64,000 nt of DNA, from assembly GCF_000317045.1 (NCBI RefSeq), contig NC_019703.1, positions 3,666,934 to 3,730,933 on the forward strand, written 5' to 3'. Positions 45,209-54,128 of this stretch are shown piece after piece. The position numbers and the translations under genes were made by a program. Below the pieces are notes generated by a model. The model saw only the letters and a program-made list of their open reading frames with translations, was not told the origin of the DNA and ran no database searches. The DNA comes from Geitlerinema sp. PCC 7407 (GTDB taxonomy: Bacteria; Cyanobacteriota; Cyanobacteriia; PCC-7407). The first letter of the stretch is position 1. Each line of letters begins with the position of its first letter.

Positions 45209-45229
45209 AGGGGCTCCGCTGGAGCCCCT
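45209..45229 (+). terminator. First hairpin behind ndk
   Basis: AGGGGCTCC (45209-45217) and GGAGCCCCT (45221-45229) form a perfect 9-bp stem with a 3-base loop and no T tract. It may stabilise the 3' end ahead of the true terminator that follows. Confidence 0.65.
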
Positions 45230-45238
45230 GACAGTCGA

Positions 45239-45271
45239 AGCGCCAGATCCCGACGGGATCTGGCGCTTTTT
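45239..45271 (+). terminator. Rho-independent terminator of ndk
   Basis: AGCGCCAGATCCC (45239-45251) and GGGATCTGGCGCT (45255-45267) form a perfect 13-bp stem with a GAC loop, followed by a T5 tract. Confidence 0.93.
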
Positions 45272-45323
45272 CGGTCTGTGGTGAGAAGTCCGAGGGGCGA
45301 TCGCCCCTCAGGCGGGTGCCTGG

Positions 45324-46061
45324 TTACTGGCGGGAAGAGGTTTCCGAAAGGCTTTTCTCGGGGAGAGACTCGGACGCTTCGGTCGGCTCCGCCGAGCGCT
45401 TGGAGAAGCCCCAGAAGAAGATCAGGCCGATCACCCCGATCATGAGCCACTCTGGGGGCACCAGATCGGGATTGATCACGCGCAGGAGGAGCCGCAGACC
45501 CACCAGCGCTACGGTCACGTAGCCTGCGTCCTCCAGGTTCTCGTATTCCTTGAGCCAGCGGATAAACAGCTCGGCCATAAAGCGCAGGGTGATCACGCCG
45601 ATCAGACCACCCAAAATCACCAGCCAGATTTCCTTGGACAGGGCGATCGCCGTCGTCACGCTGTCGAGGGAAAAGGCCAGGTCGGTGATAGCAATAATGG
45701 GAATGGCTTGCCAAAGCGACGCAAAGCGCGGCCCGTGATGGTGGTGATCGGCTTCCTCATCCGACGTGAAGTGTTGGTAGACCAGCCACAGCAGGTAGGC
45801 AGCGCCCAGCAGCTCAAACTGCCAATACTGAGTCACCCAGGTCGCCGTCAAAATCAGCACCACTCGCAGCACAAAGGCCATCACTAGGCCAATATTCAAC
45901 GCGTTTCGCTGCATTTTGGCCCCTTCTAGGCCCCGGGCGATCGCCGCCAGCGCAATGGCGTTGTCCGCGGACAGAACCGCTTCCAGAGCGATCAGCACCG
46001 GCAGCAGCAAGAGGGTATCTAGCCCCACATTGGGGGCAAAATCGAGTATTTGATCCAGCAT
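45324..46061 (-). CDS. TerC/Alx-family integral membrane protein
   Basis: The 245-residue protein has about seven hydrophobic helices. The TerC metal-binding motif LEAVLSADNAIALAAIARGL (about 26-45) and its partner ITDLAFSLDSVTTAIALS (about 124-141) are present. A cytosolic histidine cluster (DHHHHGP, about 105-111) and a polar C-tail of about 25 residues are also seen. Relatives export manganese (Alx, MeeF) or take part in tellurite resistance and membrane-protein assembly; the chloroplast homologue is needed for thylakoid biogenesis. Mn export is a reasonable inference. I see no clear yybP-ykoY riboswitch upstream. Confidence 0.88.
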   Translation of the reverse strand: MLDQILDFAPNVGLDTLLLLPVLIALEAVLSADNAIALAAIARGLEGAKMQRNALNIGLVMAFVLRVVLILTATWVTQYWQFELLGAAYLLWLVYQHFTSDEEADHHHHGPRFASLWQAIPIIAITDLAFSLDSVTTAIALSKEIWLVILGGLIGVITLRFMAELFIRWLKEYENLEDAGYVTVALVGLRLLLRVINPDLVPPEWLMIGVIGLIFFWGFSKRSAEPTEASESLPEKSLSETSSRQ

Positions 46062-46315
46062 TAATAATTACGGGGTTGCCGACAATCTGCCAGGCACGAA
46101 ACATCGGGCATTTGACCTATTATCGAAGATGTCGTTGGATTCGCCAACCTCACCGGGACGCAGAAGCCGCGGACGTTCCGGGCTGAGCTAGCTCAAGTTT
46201 GCCAACGCCGGGGTGTAGCGCCATTGCCAAAGAGCGATCGCCCCCTTGATTGTTTCCTGCTCAAAGCGGCCGCTAGAAGCATTTCCGTTGTTTGCAGCCT
46301 TCACGCAGAGCCACG

Positions 46316-47914
46316 ATGACGATCGCCATTGACTTTGGCACCAGCAACACAGTCATTGCCCGCTGGAACCCTGCCACCCAACAGCCCGAAACCCTCAGCC
46401 TCCCCCATCTCAGCTGGCGCCAGGGCACCAACCCACCGCTGATTCCCAGCTTGGTCTACGTGGAGGACGCCGCCCAAGCTAAGGTGGTCGTCGGGCAGGC
46501 GGTGCGCGATCGCGCCCTCGATCTGAGCCAGGACCCCCGATTTTTCCGCAGCTTCAAGCGGGGCATTGGTTCGGATATTCAGGGATTTTTGCCGGAGCTC
46601 GACGGCCAGACGGTCAATTTTGAGCAGGTGGGAGCGTGGTTTTTGCAGGAGGCGATCGCCTCGGTGCGGGCCGTCCCGCTGCCCCTCGACTCACTTGTTG
46701 TGACAGTTCCAGTAGACAGCTTCGAGGCCTATCGGCACTGGCTGGGCCGGGTTTGTCAGTCTCTGGACGTGGAGCAGGTGCGGATGCTGGACGAACCCAC
46801 CGCCGCCGCCTTGGGCTACGGGCTGGCGGACCAGGAAACCCTGCTAGTCATCGACTTTGGCGGCGGCACCCTCGATTTGTCGCTGGTGCAGCTCGACCTG
46901 GGTCGCCAAGGCCAGACCAAGCCCCTGGGGTTCATTCTCAAGTGGGGCGAAAAGCTGCTGGCAGAGCAGTCGGCTCAGCGACCCAAAACCGCCCGAGTCC
47001 TGGCCAAGGCCGGCCAAAATCTCGGCGGCTCTGACCTAGACCACTGGCTGGTAGACTACTTTGCCCAGACCCAGGGACTGGCGGCGACGCCCCTGACCAC
47101 CCGCCTAGCCGAGCGCCTGAAAATCCAGCTTTCGTCCCAGCCCAAGGCAGTAGAGGTGTTTTTTGATGAGGCGTCCTTCGAGAGCTATGAGCTGGCTCTA
47201 GAGCGCGATCGCTTCGAGGAGATCTTGGCAGAGCGGGGATTTTTTAAGGCCCTCGACGACGCCATGACCCAGGTGCTCCAGCAGGCGCGCCGCCAGGGCA
47301 TTGGGGTGGAGGACATTGACGCGGTGCTGCTGGTGGGCGGTACGGTGCAAATCCCGGCGGTGCAGACCTGGGTTCAGCAATATTTCGATGCTGCCAAGGT
47401 GCGCTGCGACAAGCCTTTTGAGGCGATCGCCCAGGGAGCCCTACAGCTCAGTCAGGGCGTCGAAGTCAAGGACTTCTTGTATCACAGCTACGGCATTCGC
47501 TACTGGGACCGCCGCCAAAACAGCCACAGCTGGCACCCCTTGATCAAGGCCGGTCAGCCCTATCCAATGAGCGAGCCCGTCGAGCTGATTTTGGGCGCCT
47601 CTACCGACAATCAGCCCAGCATTGAGCTGATTTTGGGGGAATTGGGAACCGCAACGGGCGGCACTCAGGTGTTTTTCGATGGCGATCGCCTGATTACTCG
47701 TACTCTCGGCGAGGGCCAATCTCAGGTGCAGCCCCTCAACGATCGCGAGGGCGCCCGCAGCATTGCCCAGCTCGATCCGCCGGGTCACCCAGGCAGCGAT
47801 CGCGTCAAAGTTCTGTTTCGCGTCGATGATCAGCGCTTTTTGCGCATCACCGTCAATGACCTGCTCACCAGCAACACCCTAATCGACGATCGCGCCGTCG
47901 TTCAGCTGAGCTAG
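46316..47914 (+). CDS. Hsp70-family ATPase lacking the helical lid
   Basis: The ATG at 46316 was chosen; the frame is open to a TTG at 46292. The 532-residue protein has the actin/Hsp70 ATPase motifs: phosphate-1 IAIDFGTSNTVIARW, phosphate-2 LLVIDFGGGTLDLSLV (about 178-193) and adenosine AVLLVGGTVQIPAVQ (about 334-348). The region after about 375 is a short beta-rich domain rather than a canonical DnaK substrate-binding domain, and the helical lid and acidic tail are absent. It is therefore a divergent Hsp70, probably with a specialised client. It diverges from terC across 254 bp. A weak hairpin (CGCTGGC/GCCAGCG, 47922-47943) follows. Confidence 0.88.
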   Translation: MTIAIDFGTSNTVIARWNPATQQPETLSLPHLSWRQGTNPPLIPSLVYVEDAAQAKVVVGQAVRDRALDLSQDPRFFRSFKRGIGSDIQGFLPELDGQTVNFEQVGAWFLQEAIASVRAVPLPLDSLVVTVPVDSFEAYRHWLGRVCQSLDVEQVRMLDEPTAAALGYGLADQETLLVIDFGGGTLDLSLVQLDLGRQGQTKPLGFILKWGEKLLAEQSAQRPKTARVLAKAGQNLGGSDLDHWLVDYFAQTQGLAATPLTTRLAERLKIQLSSQPKAVEVFFDEASFESYELALERDRFEEILAERGFFKALDDAMTQVLQQARRQGIGVEDIDAVLLVGGTVQIPAVQTWVQQYFDAAKVRCDKPFEAIAQGALQLSQGVEVKDFLYHSYGIRYWDRRQNSHSWHPLIKAGQPYPMSEPVELILGASTDNQPSIELILGELGTATGGTQVFFDGDRLITRTLGEGQSQVQPLNDREGARSIAQLDPPGHPGSDRVKVLFRVDDQRFLRITVNDLLTSNTLIDDRAVVQLS

Positions 47915-47949
47915 TGGCTGGCGCTGGCAATCTGGGGCCAGCGTCGCGC

Positions 47950-48459
47950 CTATTCGTGAACCACCACCGGCGTTCCCACAGACGACCAGTCAAACAGCCA
48001 CTCGGCGTGGTCCACCGCGACATTGGTGCAGCCGTGGCTGACCGGCGTGCCAAAGCTGTGGTGCCAATAGGCCCCGTGAATGCCGTAGCCACCGGAGTAG
48101 TACATCACGAAGGGGACGTCCGGCACATAGTAGTCATCGCCCTCCATGGAGGTAAGGCGATGCATGGACTGAATCGCAAACGTTCCGGTCGGGGTCGGCG
48201 TGCTGGCTTTGCCCGTAGACACGATGACGGCATAGACCGGCTTGCTGCCCTCCCAGGCGATCAGGCGCTGGCTGGACAGATCGATCTCGAGCCAGCGCTC
48301 CGGTGACTGCTTGAGCTCCATCATGCGGGTAGCAATCAAGGTCGGCGGCTCGTGGGCGATCGCAGGGGCGGCCCCCACCAGAGCTGCGCCTAGGGCCACA
48401 GCGGCCAGGAGCGAACGGCAGCTCCGAAGAAGGGAATAAGGGTGAGTTGTGCTGCGCAT
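47950..48459 (-). CDS. L,D-transpeptidase (YkuD domain)
   Basis: The start was set at the ATG at 48459, with AGAGGT 7 bases upstream; the open frame extends to 48552 but those residues are not signal-like. The 169-residue precursor has a signal peptide (about 8-35, LLAAVALGAALVGAAPAIAH). The YkuD domain carries the active-site motif HGAYWHHSFGTPVSHGCTNV with catalytic Cys in SHGC. Such enzymes cross-link peptidoglycan 3-3 or attach proteins and resist most beta-lactams. It converges on the Hsp70-like gene. Confidence 0.9.
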   Translation of the reverse strand: MRSTTHPYSLLRSCRSLLAAVALGAALVGAAPAIAHEPPTLIATRMMELKQSPERWLEIDLSSQRLIAWEGSKPVYAVIVSTGKASTPTPTGTFAIQSMHRLTSMEGDDYYVPDVPFVMYYSGGYGIHGAYWHHSFGTPVSHGCTNVAVDHAEWLFDWSSVGTPVVVHE

Positions 48460-48686
48460 TTCTAGACCTCTTTCTTTGCAATGCCAAAGTGGTGGCTTGC
48501 ACCCCGAGGTCGCACAAACCGGAATGGGAGACATCGAAGACTGCGGAGCCATGTTCTAGAAGCTTGGCAGCCTTTTCGAGGTCTTGGCCTATTTCCGAGG
48601 AAAGAATTTTAGGATTCCCGCAAAAATCGGGGAAACTGTGCGCCCTCTATACCTTTGAGATACAGACGCACAGGCCGGTTTTTCGG

Positions 48687-49352
48687 TCAAGCAAGGAAAG
48701 AAGTCGCTGCTTCTTGCCAAGGCTGGAGCAGCTGGCGGAGCTTTTGGGCCTGAGCCGCGATCGCCTCCCAGTTTTCCGTCTGTAGCGCCGCCGAGGGAAA
48801 CAGCTCCCCCGCCAGACCCACGGCGATCGCCCCCGCCGCGATGAACTGGGGCGCGTTTTCGAGGGTGACGCCGCCCGTGGGAATCAGGGCAATCTGGCCC
48901 AGGGGGCCGCCCAGGGCGCGAATGTAGCTGGGGCCACCGAGGGACTGGGCCGGAAAGACTTTGACACTGGGCGCGCCGGCCTGCCAAGCAGTGACGATCT
49001 CGGTGGGCGACAGGGCACCGGGAACCAGGGGCACGCCGCGATCGCTGGCGTAGCTGAGCAAGTCCAGGGCCACGTGGGGCGTGAAGCAAAACTGGGCACC
49101 CGCCGCGATCGCCGTTTGCAGGTCTTGCAGCGACAGCAGAGTACCTGCACCTACCCAGCAGTGGGGCAGGGTTTCCCGCAGGCGGGCCACCAAGTCCGGC
49201 GCGCGATCGCTATTCCAGGTCACCTCGATCAGCCCCATACCGCCCGCTGCCACCGCCTGGGCCATGCGATCGCCCACGGCCAAGCTGCCGGCCCGAATCA
49301 CCGCGATCGCCCGCTGCTGGCGCAATACCGCCCGCCAAGATTCCCCCACCAT
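48687..49352 (-). CDS. eda: KDPG / 4-hydroxy-2-oxoglutarate aldolase
   Basis: The 221-residue TIM-barrel aldolase has Schiff-base Lys131 in APSVKVFPAQSLGG and general-base Glu43 in LIEVTWNSDR. FCFTPH (about 88-93) and PTGGVTLENAP, the phosphate-binding loop, complete the family set. It splits 2-keto-3-deoxy-6-phosphogluconate into pyruvate and glyceraldehyde-3-phosphate, the last Entner-Doudoroff step, and may also act on 4-hydroxy-2-oxoglutarate. It starts just behind the ftsH terminator. Confidence 0.93.
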   Translation of the reverse strand: MVGESWRAVLRQQRAIAVIRAGSLAVGDRMAQAVAAGGMGLIEVTWNSDRAPDLVARLRETLPHCWVGAGTLLSLQDLQTAIAAGAQFCFTPHVALDLLSYASDRGVPLVPGALSPTEIVTAWQAGAPSVKVFPAQSLGGPSYIRALGGPLGQIALIPTGGVTLENAPQFIAAGAIAVGLAGELFPSAALQTENWEAIAAQAQKLRQLLQPWQEAATSFLA

Positions 49353-49370
49353 AGCCTCTGATACCTAAGC

Positions 49371-49400
49371 AAAAAGGGGCAGTCAGTACTGACTGCCCCT
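49371..49400 (-). terminator. Rho-independent terminator of ftsH
   Basis: AGGGGCAGTCAGT (49375-49387) is followed directly by its exact complement (49388-49400). On the minus strand a T5 tract follows (plus 49371-49375). It lies 73 bases behind the ftsH stop. Confidence 0.9.
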
Positions 49401-49472
49401 AAGCATTTTGGCAAATTTTGGTGAAAGATAACTCCGTCGCTTCAGGCTAGACGGTGTGACCTATCCCAGTGG

Positions 49473-51314
49473 CTAGGCAATGGAGGCCATCTTCACATCG
49501 CTTTCTGCCAAGAGCTGCTGCAGCTCTTCAGAATCCACCGTTTCGCGCTCCACCAGCATATCCGCTAGGTTATCCAGCACGCTGCGGTTGCCCACCAGCA
49601 CGCTCTTGGCGCGGCGGTATGCCTGATCCACCAGGTTGCGCACCTCATCGTCGATCGCCGAAGCGGTCTCCTCTGAGAAGTCTCGCTCCGCAGCGATATC
49701 GCGACCCAGGAACATGTTGCCCTGCTGACGGCCCAGCGCCACCGGCCCCAGCCGCTCGCTCATGCCAAAGCGAGTCACCATCTGACGAGCCACGCGAGCC
49801 ACCTGCTGGAGGTCATTGGAAGCGCCCGTCGTCACTTCCTCTTCACCGAAGACGATTTCCTCGGCAACGCGGCCACCCAAAGCAACCGCCATCTGGTTTT
49901 GCAGATAGGCTCGGGAGTAGAGGCCCGAATCCATCCGGTCTTCGCTCGGCGTGAACCAAGTCAGACCGCCTGCGCGACCGCGAGGAATGATGCTGATCTT
50001 CTGAACGGGGTCATAGTCGGGCATCAGCGCGCCCACCAGTGCGTGACCCGCTTCGTGATAAGCCACAAGCTGCTTGCGCTTTTCGCTCATGACGCGGTCT
50101 TTCTTCTCAGGACCCGCCAGAACGCGATCGATCGCGTCGTTGACCTCGTCCATCGAGATTTCGGTCAGGTTTCGGCGAGCCGCCAAAATCGCTGCTTCAT
50201 TGAGCAGGTTCGAGAGGTCTGCGCCCGTGAATCCGGGGGTCCGGCGAGCGATCTTCTCGAGATCCACATCCTTCGCCAGGGTCTTGCCACGGGCGTGGAC
50301 GCGCAGCACTTCCAGACGGCCCTGGTAGTCGGGGCGATCGACCACAACCTGGCGGTCAAAGCGACCCGGACGCATCAGCGCTGCATCCAGCACGTCAGGA
50401 CGGTTGGTCGCTGCGATGATGATGATGCCGGTGTTGCCCTCGAAGCCGTCCATTTCGGTCAGCAGCTGGTTGAGGGTCTGCTCTCGCTCATCGTTGCCGC
50501 CGCCGAGGCCAGCGCCCCGCTGACGACCCACGGCGTCAATCTCGTCGATAAAGACGATACAGGGAGCGTTGGATTTGGCTTGCTCGAACAGATCGCGCAC
50601 GCGAGATGCGCCAACCCCGACAAACATTTCCACAAACTCAGAACCGGAAATGCTGAAGAAGGGAACGCCTGCCTCCCCTGCAACCGCGCGGGCCAGCAGG
50701 GTCTTACCGGTTCCCGGAGGACCCACGAGGAGCACACCCTTAGGAATCTTGGCACCCACCGCTGTGAAGCGATCGGCGTTCTTCAGGAAGTCCACAACCT
50801 CGGTGAGCTCTAGCTTGGCCTGCTCAATGCCTGCCACATCGCCGAAGGTCACCTGGGTTTGGGGCTCCATCTGCACGCGGGCCTTGGACTTGCCAAAGTT
50901 CATGGCCTGACTGCCCGGGCCGCCCTGGGCGCGCCGCAGCAGGAAGAACAGACCCACCAACAGCAAAATCGGGAAGAAGAGACTGCCCAGAGCCTTCACC
51001 CAGAAGCCTTCATCGTTCTGGGGCAGGACAGAAATATCGATGTTGTTAGCGGTCAGAATGTTGATCAGATCCGGGTCATTGGGGGGGATGTTGACCAGGA
51101 TCTTGCTGCCGTCAAAGGAGGTCACCAGCGCGCGAGTTCGATCGGCGCTAATACTGACTTTCTCTACTTTGTTATTTTCAACCGATTGAATAAATTGACT
51201 GTAGCGCCAGGTCTCACGGCTTTGAGGCTGGTTATCAAAGAAGGCAGTCGCTAGGGCGATCACAACGATCGCCAACAGAGCGTACAGTCCTGCATTTCTC
51301 CATCGCTTATTCAC
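49473..51314 (-). CDS. ftsH: ATP-dependent zinc metalloprotease FtsH
   Basis: The 613-residue protein starts at GTG with AGGAGG 10 bases upstream. The first membrane helix (about 9-26), periplasmic/lumenal FtsH_ext domain (about 32-106) and second helix (about 108-127) precede the AAA+ domain: Walker A GPPGTGKT (198-205), Walker B VFIDEID and [22 protein letters not shown]. The zinc protease motif is HEAGH, with later ELLAE-type tail. It forms hexamers in the membrane and degrades damaged proteins such as photosystem II D1. It resembles the cyanobacterial FtsH1/FtsH3 clade. A truncated paralogue lies directly upstream, 238 bp away. Confidence 0.97.
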   Translation of the reverse strand: MNKRWRNAGLYALLAIVVIALATAFFDNQPQSRETWRYSQFIQSVENNKVEKVSISADRTRALVTSFDGSKILVNIPPNDPDLINILTANNIDISVLPQNDEGFWVKALGSLFFPILLLVGLFFLLRRAQGGPGSQAMNFGKSKARVQMEPQTQVTFGDVAGIEQAKLELTEVVDFLKNADRFTAVGAKIPKGVLLVGPPGTGKTLLARAVAGEAGVPFFSISGSEFVEMFVGVGASRVRDLFEQAKSNAPCIVFIDEIDAVGRQRGAGLGGGNDEREQTLNQLLTEMDGFEGNTGIIIIAATNRPDVLDAALMRPGRFDRQVVVDRPDYQGRLEVLRVHARGKTLAKDVDLEKIARRTPGFTGADLSNLLNEAAILAARRNLTEISMDEVNDAIDRVLAGPEKKDRVMSEKRKQLVAYHEAGHALVGALMPDYDPVQKISIIPRGRAGGLTWFTPSEDRMDSGLYSRAYLQNQMAVALGGRVAEEIVFGEEEVTTGASNDLQQVARVARQMVTRFGMSERLGPVALGRQQGNMFLGRDIAAERDFSEETASAIDDEVRNLVDQAYRRAKSVLVGNRSVLDNLADMLVERETVDSEELQQLLAESDVKMASIA

Positions 51315-51525
51315 CGAGGGTAATCCTCCTAGAACCTTTATATGTGAGGACTCGCTATATAGATTTCTTGCCGTGATTCACTCCGCGCAATGCCTGAAGC
51401 GACTGTTAGGGCCATTGGTTTGGGGCTGGCCAGCCTGAAAAAGATGCGCTCTGGAGGCGGTCTTCTTGGGCTGTGTCCCAGGTCAAGGGCTGCTTTCACT
51501 CGTTTTTGCAAGAAATCTCAGCATC

Positions 51526-51577
51526 TCTTTGTTAACTAATATTAACTTATCTTCAGGATTCTGCCAGAAGGGCTCGC
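51526..51577. repeat. 52-bp direct repeat, copy B (end of truncated ftsH)
   Basis: This stretch covers the last codons, stop and 3' flank of the truncated ftsH. It matches 52121-52172 at 40 of 52 positions without gaps. The best-conserved block is TTCAGGATTCTGC. Confidence 0.8.
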
Positions 51578-51954
51578 AAGAAGAAGAAGACGCACCCCAA
51601 AAAGATGCCTATCAGGGAAAGGCCCCCAGCTGCTTTGAGCAAAAAGCGTTCATTGCTTTTGGGTAGAACCGCAATATCAACATTATTATCGACCAGGGTG
51701 TTGATGAGGTTGGGGTCGTTGGGAGGGATATCCACCCAAACCTGGCTGCCGTCGGAAGAAGTGACGAGGGCGCGGGACCGATCGTCGCTAATACTGACTT
51801 TCACAACGGTTTTATCTTCAACAGACTGAATAAATTGGCTATAGTCCCAGGTCTCTCGGCCCTGAAGCTGGTTGCTCCAAAAGGCAACGGATACAATAGC
51901 CATCACCACCGCTAACAGCGCATATAGTCCGGCTTTCTTCCATCGCCTACTCAC
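51553..51954 (-). CDS. Truncated FtsH paralogue: membrane and FtsH_ext part only
   Basis: The 133-residue protein aligns without a gap to residues 1-127 of the adjacent complete FtsH, with 76 identical residues (60%). It keeps both membrane helices and the whole FtsH_ext domain ([35 protein letters not shown]). It has no AAA+ or protease domain. Its last six residues (ALLAES) are not FtsH-like but equal the end of the aminotransferase encoded upstream. Its GTG start has AGGAGA 10 bases upstream, the same layout as ftsH. The frame is intact after substantial divergence, so it is probably expressed and could enter FtsH hexamers as an inactive subunit, or bind its partners. Confidence 0.85.
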   Translation of the reverse strand: MSRRWKKAGLYALLAVVMAIVSVAFWSNQLQGRETWDYSQFIQSVEDKTVVKVSISDDRSRALVTSSDGSQVWVDIPPNDPNLINTLVDNNVDIAVLPKSNERFLLKAAGGLSLIGIFLGCVFFFLRALLAES

Positions 51955-52120
51955 AATGCGTTGCTCTCCTGAGACTGTCTGTAGTAAAGGACCACTGGCT
52001 TAATGTCCGCGATGTTTTCATGCACTGGGGGCGGTGGTTTTGAGGCCTAGGGCTGTGCGGAAGATCATTATGAAGCGTTCTCTCATTTATTTCTCCCTTT
52101 ATATCCAGCCTCTTCGTCAC

Positions 52121-52172
52121 TTTTTGTAAACTAATGTCACGCTCTTTTCAGGATTCTGCTAGGAGGGCTTGC
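52121..52172. repeat. 52-bp direct repeat, copy A (end of aminotransferase gene)
   Basis: This stretch covers the last codons, stop and 3' flank of the class IV aminotransferase gene. It is the probable source copy of the repeat at 51526-51577, since the encoded ALLAES tail belongs to the aminotransferase frame here. Confidence 0.8.
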
Positions 52173-52972
52173 TGAAACAGGTCCCGCAGCTCCTGGAGTC
52201 CATCGTGGTTGGGGTCGAAGGCAAGGGGGGTTGAGTCCCTCAAGATTGCGTGGATGGGCACAATTTCGACGACGCTGTTGGTGTAGGCGATCGCCTCAAA
52301 TTCAGCGACGAGTTCTTCTGACCACGGGGCACTTCCCACAGTTTTATTCTGGCGTACGAGCCACGTAATTAACTGCGATCGCACCAGTCCCGGCAAGATT
52401 CCGGCGCTCAGGGGTGGGGTCCACCAGTAGCCATCTCGCCAGCCCCACAGGTTGCCGGTGCTCGTTTCTAGCCAGTGGCCTTTGCCGTTGGTCAAGATGG
52501 CTTCTTGGGCACCGCGATCGCGCGCTAGCTGAAGGGCGCGCCAGGGAGCCAGATAGTTGCCGGTTTTGTGTTCGGGCAGGCTGCGCCGGAAGTCGGCTGA
52601 GTCGGACAGCCACGCAACAACACCCTGCTGCTGACGCAGGGGCAAATCGGCGGGCAGCGATCGCCCAGTGATCCACTCCCGACCATCGGGGAACACCGTG
52701 ATTCGCAGGACCGGAAAGAAGCCCAGGAGGCGCTCGCAGCCCTGGCGAATTTGCTCCCAGTTGGGCGATCGCCACTGGAGCGCCTGGGCGCTGTCGCGCA
52801 GGCGACGACAGTGCCCCAGCCAGTTGGATAAAGGATGATCGAGGGAAGCGCCATACACGCGCAGCGTCGTGAAAATCGTCGCACCATAGAGCAAGCCGGG
52901 CTCGTCAACCGGGATCGAAAGCTGATCCGATTCTTGAAACGAGCCGTTATACCAAAAAGGTTGACTGGACAT
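52148..52972 (-). CDS. Class IV aminotransferase / aminodeoxychorismate lyase-like
   Basis: The 274-residue protein starts at ATG (MSSQPFWYNGSFQESDQLSI). Fold-IV pyridoxal-phosphate features are the Arg-containing FTTLRVYG, the cofactor lysine in EHKTGNYLAPWRAL (about Lys135), and LETSTGNLWGW (about 167-177), with the conserved Glu and the phosphate-binding Ser/Thr. The members split 4-amino-4-deoxychorismate to p-aminobenzoate (PabC) or transfer amino groups to branched-chain or D-amino acids. I favour the PabC group from length and context-free similarity, without proof. It ends in QALLAES; this tail and its 3' flank are duplicated at 51526-51577. Confidence 0.82.
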   Translation of the reverse strand: MSSQPFWYNGSFQESDQLSIPVDEPGLLYGATIFTTLRVYGASLDHPLSNWLGHCRRLRDSAQALQWRSPNWEQIRQGCERLLGFFPVLRITVFPDGREWITGRSLPADLPLRQQQGVVAWLSDSADFRRSLPEHKTGNYLAPWRALQLARDRGAQEAILTNGKGHWLETSTGNLWGWRDGYWWTPPLSAGILPGLVRSQLITWLVRQNKTVGSAPWSEELVAEFEAIAYTNSVVEIVPIHAILRDSTPLAFDPNHDGLQELRDLFQQALLAES

Positions 52973-53155
52973 GGCACGTTGCTGCCGAATACCTGGGAGT
53001 TTACGGCGCTTTTGGGAGTCAATGGCATCGGATGCGGCCAGCTCTCACCCCGGCCAGCGCTTTTACCGCAGCGTTTCCAATCGTCACAAAAGCCTTCAGC
53101 CATCTTAAACCGCCAGGGGACACCCTTTCGCGCCGATGCCAGGCAGCCGCTCAGA

Positions 53156-53989
53156 CTAGTTTTCGGGCTGAATCGTCACCCCTTGTACTTGGCCGTCGGG
53201 GGTGTAGATCAGTGTCCCACCCAGCGCCTCGATGCGCTGGACAATTTGCCGACGAATTCCGCGATCTTGGACATTTGGCAATACTGTCATCCAGGAAGCA
53301 ATTTGAGCCCCGCGGCTGGCGGGATTTCGGGCCAAGAACTGAGCAGTTTGTCGAGACTGAGCGGCGATCGCCGGTCCCATCTCATCCGGGGACTGACTGG
53401 CCCATTCCGCCGCCGTTTCAAAGGATTTGCGGGCCGCCTGCGCATCCCCCAAAAACAGCAGCTCATCCACGCCTTTGTAGCGCCACACATAGAAAGAATC
53501 TGGGGGGACCGTCGGCGTCAAGGACGGCAGCGCGCGATTCATCAGGGCCACCGAGCGATCGGGCAGCCCAGCATACAAAGAGGTACTGACGGACAGGAAG
53601 CGATAGGCCTCCAGAAAGCGCGGATCAAGGGCCAAAATCAGATCGAAGTAATCGGGACTGAGGGCGTAGCCAGTCTCGAAGCGCACCTCATCGTCCCCAA
53701 AATATTGCAGAAAGCGCAGCAGCACCCAGTCAGCAATCAGGTTGTCAAAGTCAAAGGTAGGCAGTTTGCTGAGGACCTGGAGATGAAGCTGCTCGGCTTC
53801 GAGGTCGCGCTGGAGAGCTTCGGGCGACAGGGCCTGGTCCCGCTGGAGCAAAGACTGCAGCTGGGGATACTGGAGAGCGGCGATCGCGCCGATACAGGCA
53901 ACGATTCCGCCCAGCACCGATAGAGCCTGGCGCAGCGATCGCCCCCGCCCAGGTGCCGAAGAATTTTGCGAAACGCTCGAAGTCACCAT
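53156..53989 (-). CDS. TPR-like membrane-anchored protein of unknown function
   Basis: The ATG at 53989 (MVTSSVSQNSSAPGRGRSLR) was chosen. The frame is open far upstream, but that part is Gly/Ala-rich and overlaps the divergent gene. The 277-residue protein has one N-terminal helix (about 22-42, ALSVLGGIVACIGAIAALQY). Helical repeats follow (FDNLIADWVLLRFLQYFGDD, FYVWRYKGVDELLFLGDAQA, ARKSFETAAEWASQSPDEMG) and then a small C-terminal domain. The repeats look like TPR units. I do not recognise a named family. It diverges from another TPR-like gene. Confidence 0.78.
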   Translation of the reverse strand: MVTSSVSQNSSAPGRGRSLRQALSVLGGIVACIGAIAALQYPQLQSLLQRDQALSPEALQRDLEAEQLHLQVLSKLPTFDFDNLIADWVLLRFLQYFGDDEVRFETGYALSPDYFDLILALDPRFLEAYRFLSVSTSLYAGLPDRSVALMNRALPSLTPTVPPDSFYVWRYKGVDELLFLGDAQAARKSFETAAEWASQSPDEMGPAIAAQSRQTAQFLARNPASRGAQIASWMTVLPNVQDRGIRRQIVQRIEALGGTLIYTPDGQVQGVTIQPEN

Positions 53990-54128
53990 GGCGTTGATTT
54001 GCAAGAGCAGCAGATATCTAGTACTCTGCCACACTCCGTCAGGGGCGATCGCATTTGGGAGTGGAATGGGTATCTTAGGGATCAAAGAGCCCTGCTGCGC
54101 AGATATTCTCCTTCCCCACCCCGACGCC

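Noticed and set aside
46062-46315. yybP-ykoY manganese riboswitch upstream of terC
   Set aside because: I could not find the conserved loop sequences in the leader by eye; an Rfam scan would be decisive.
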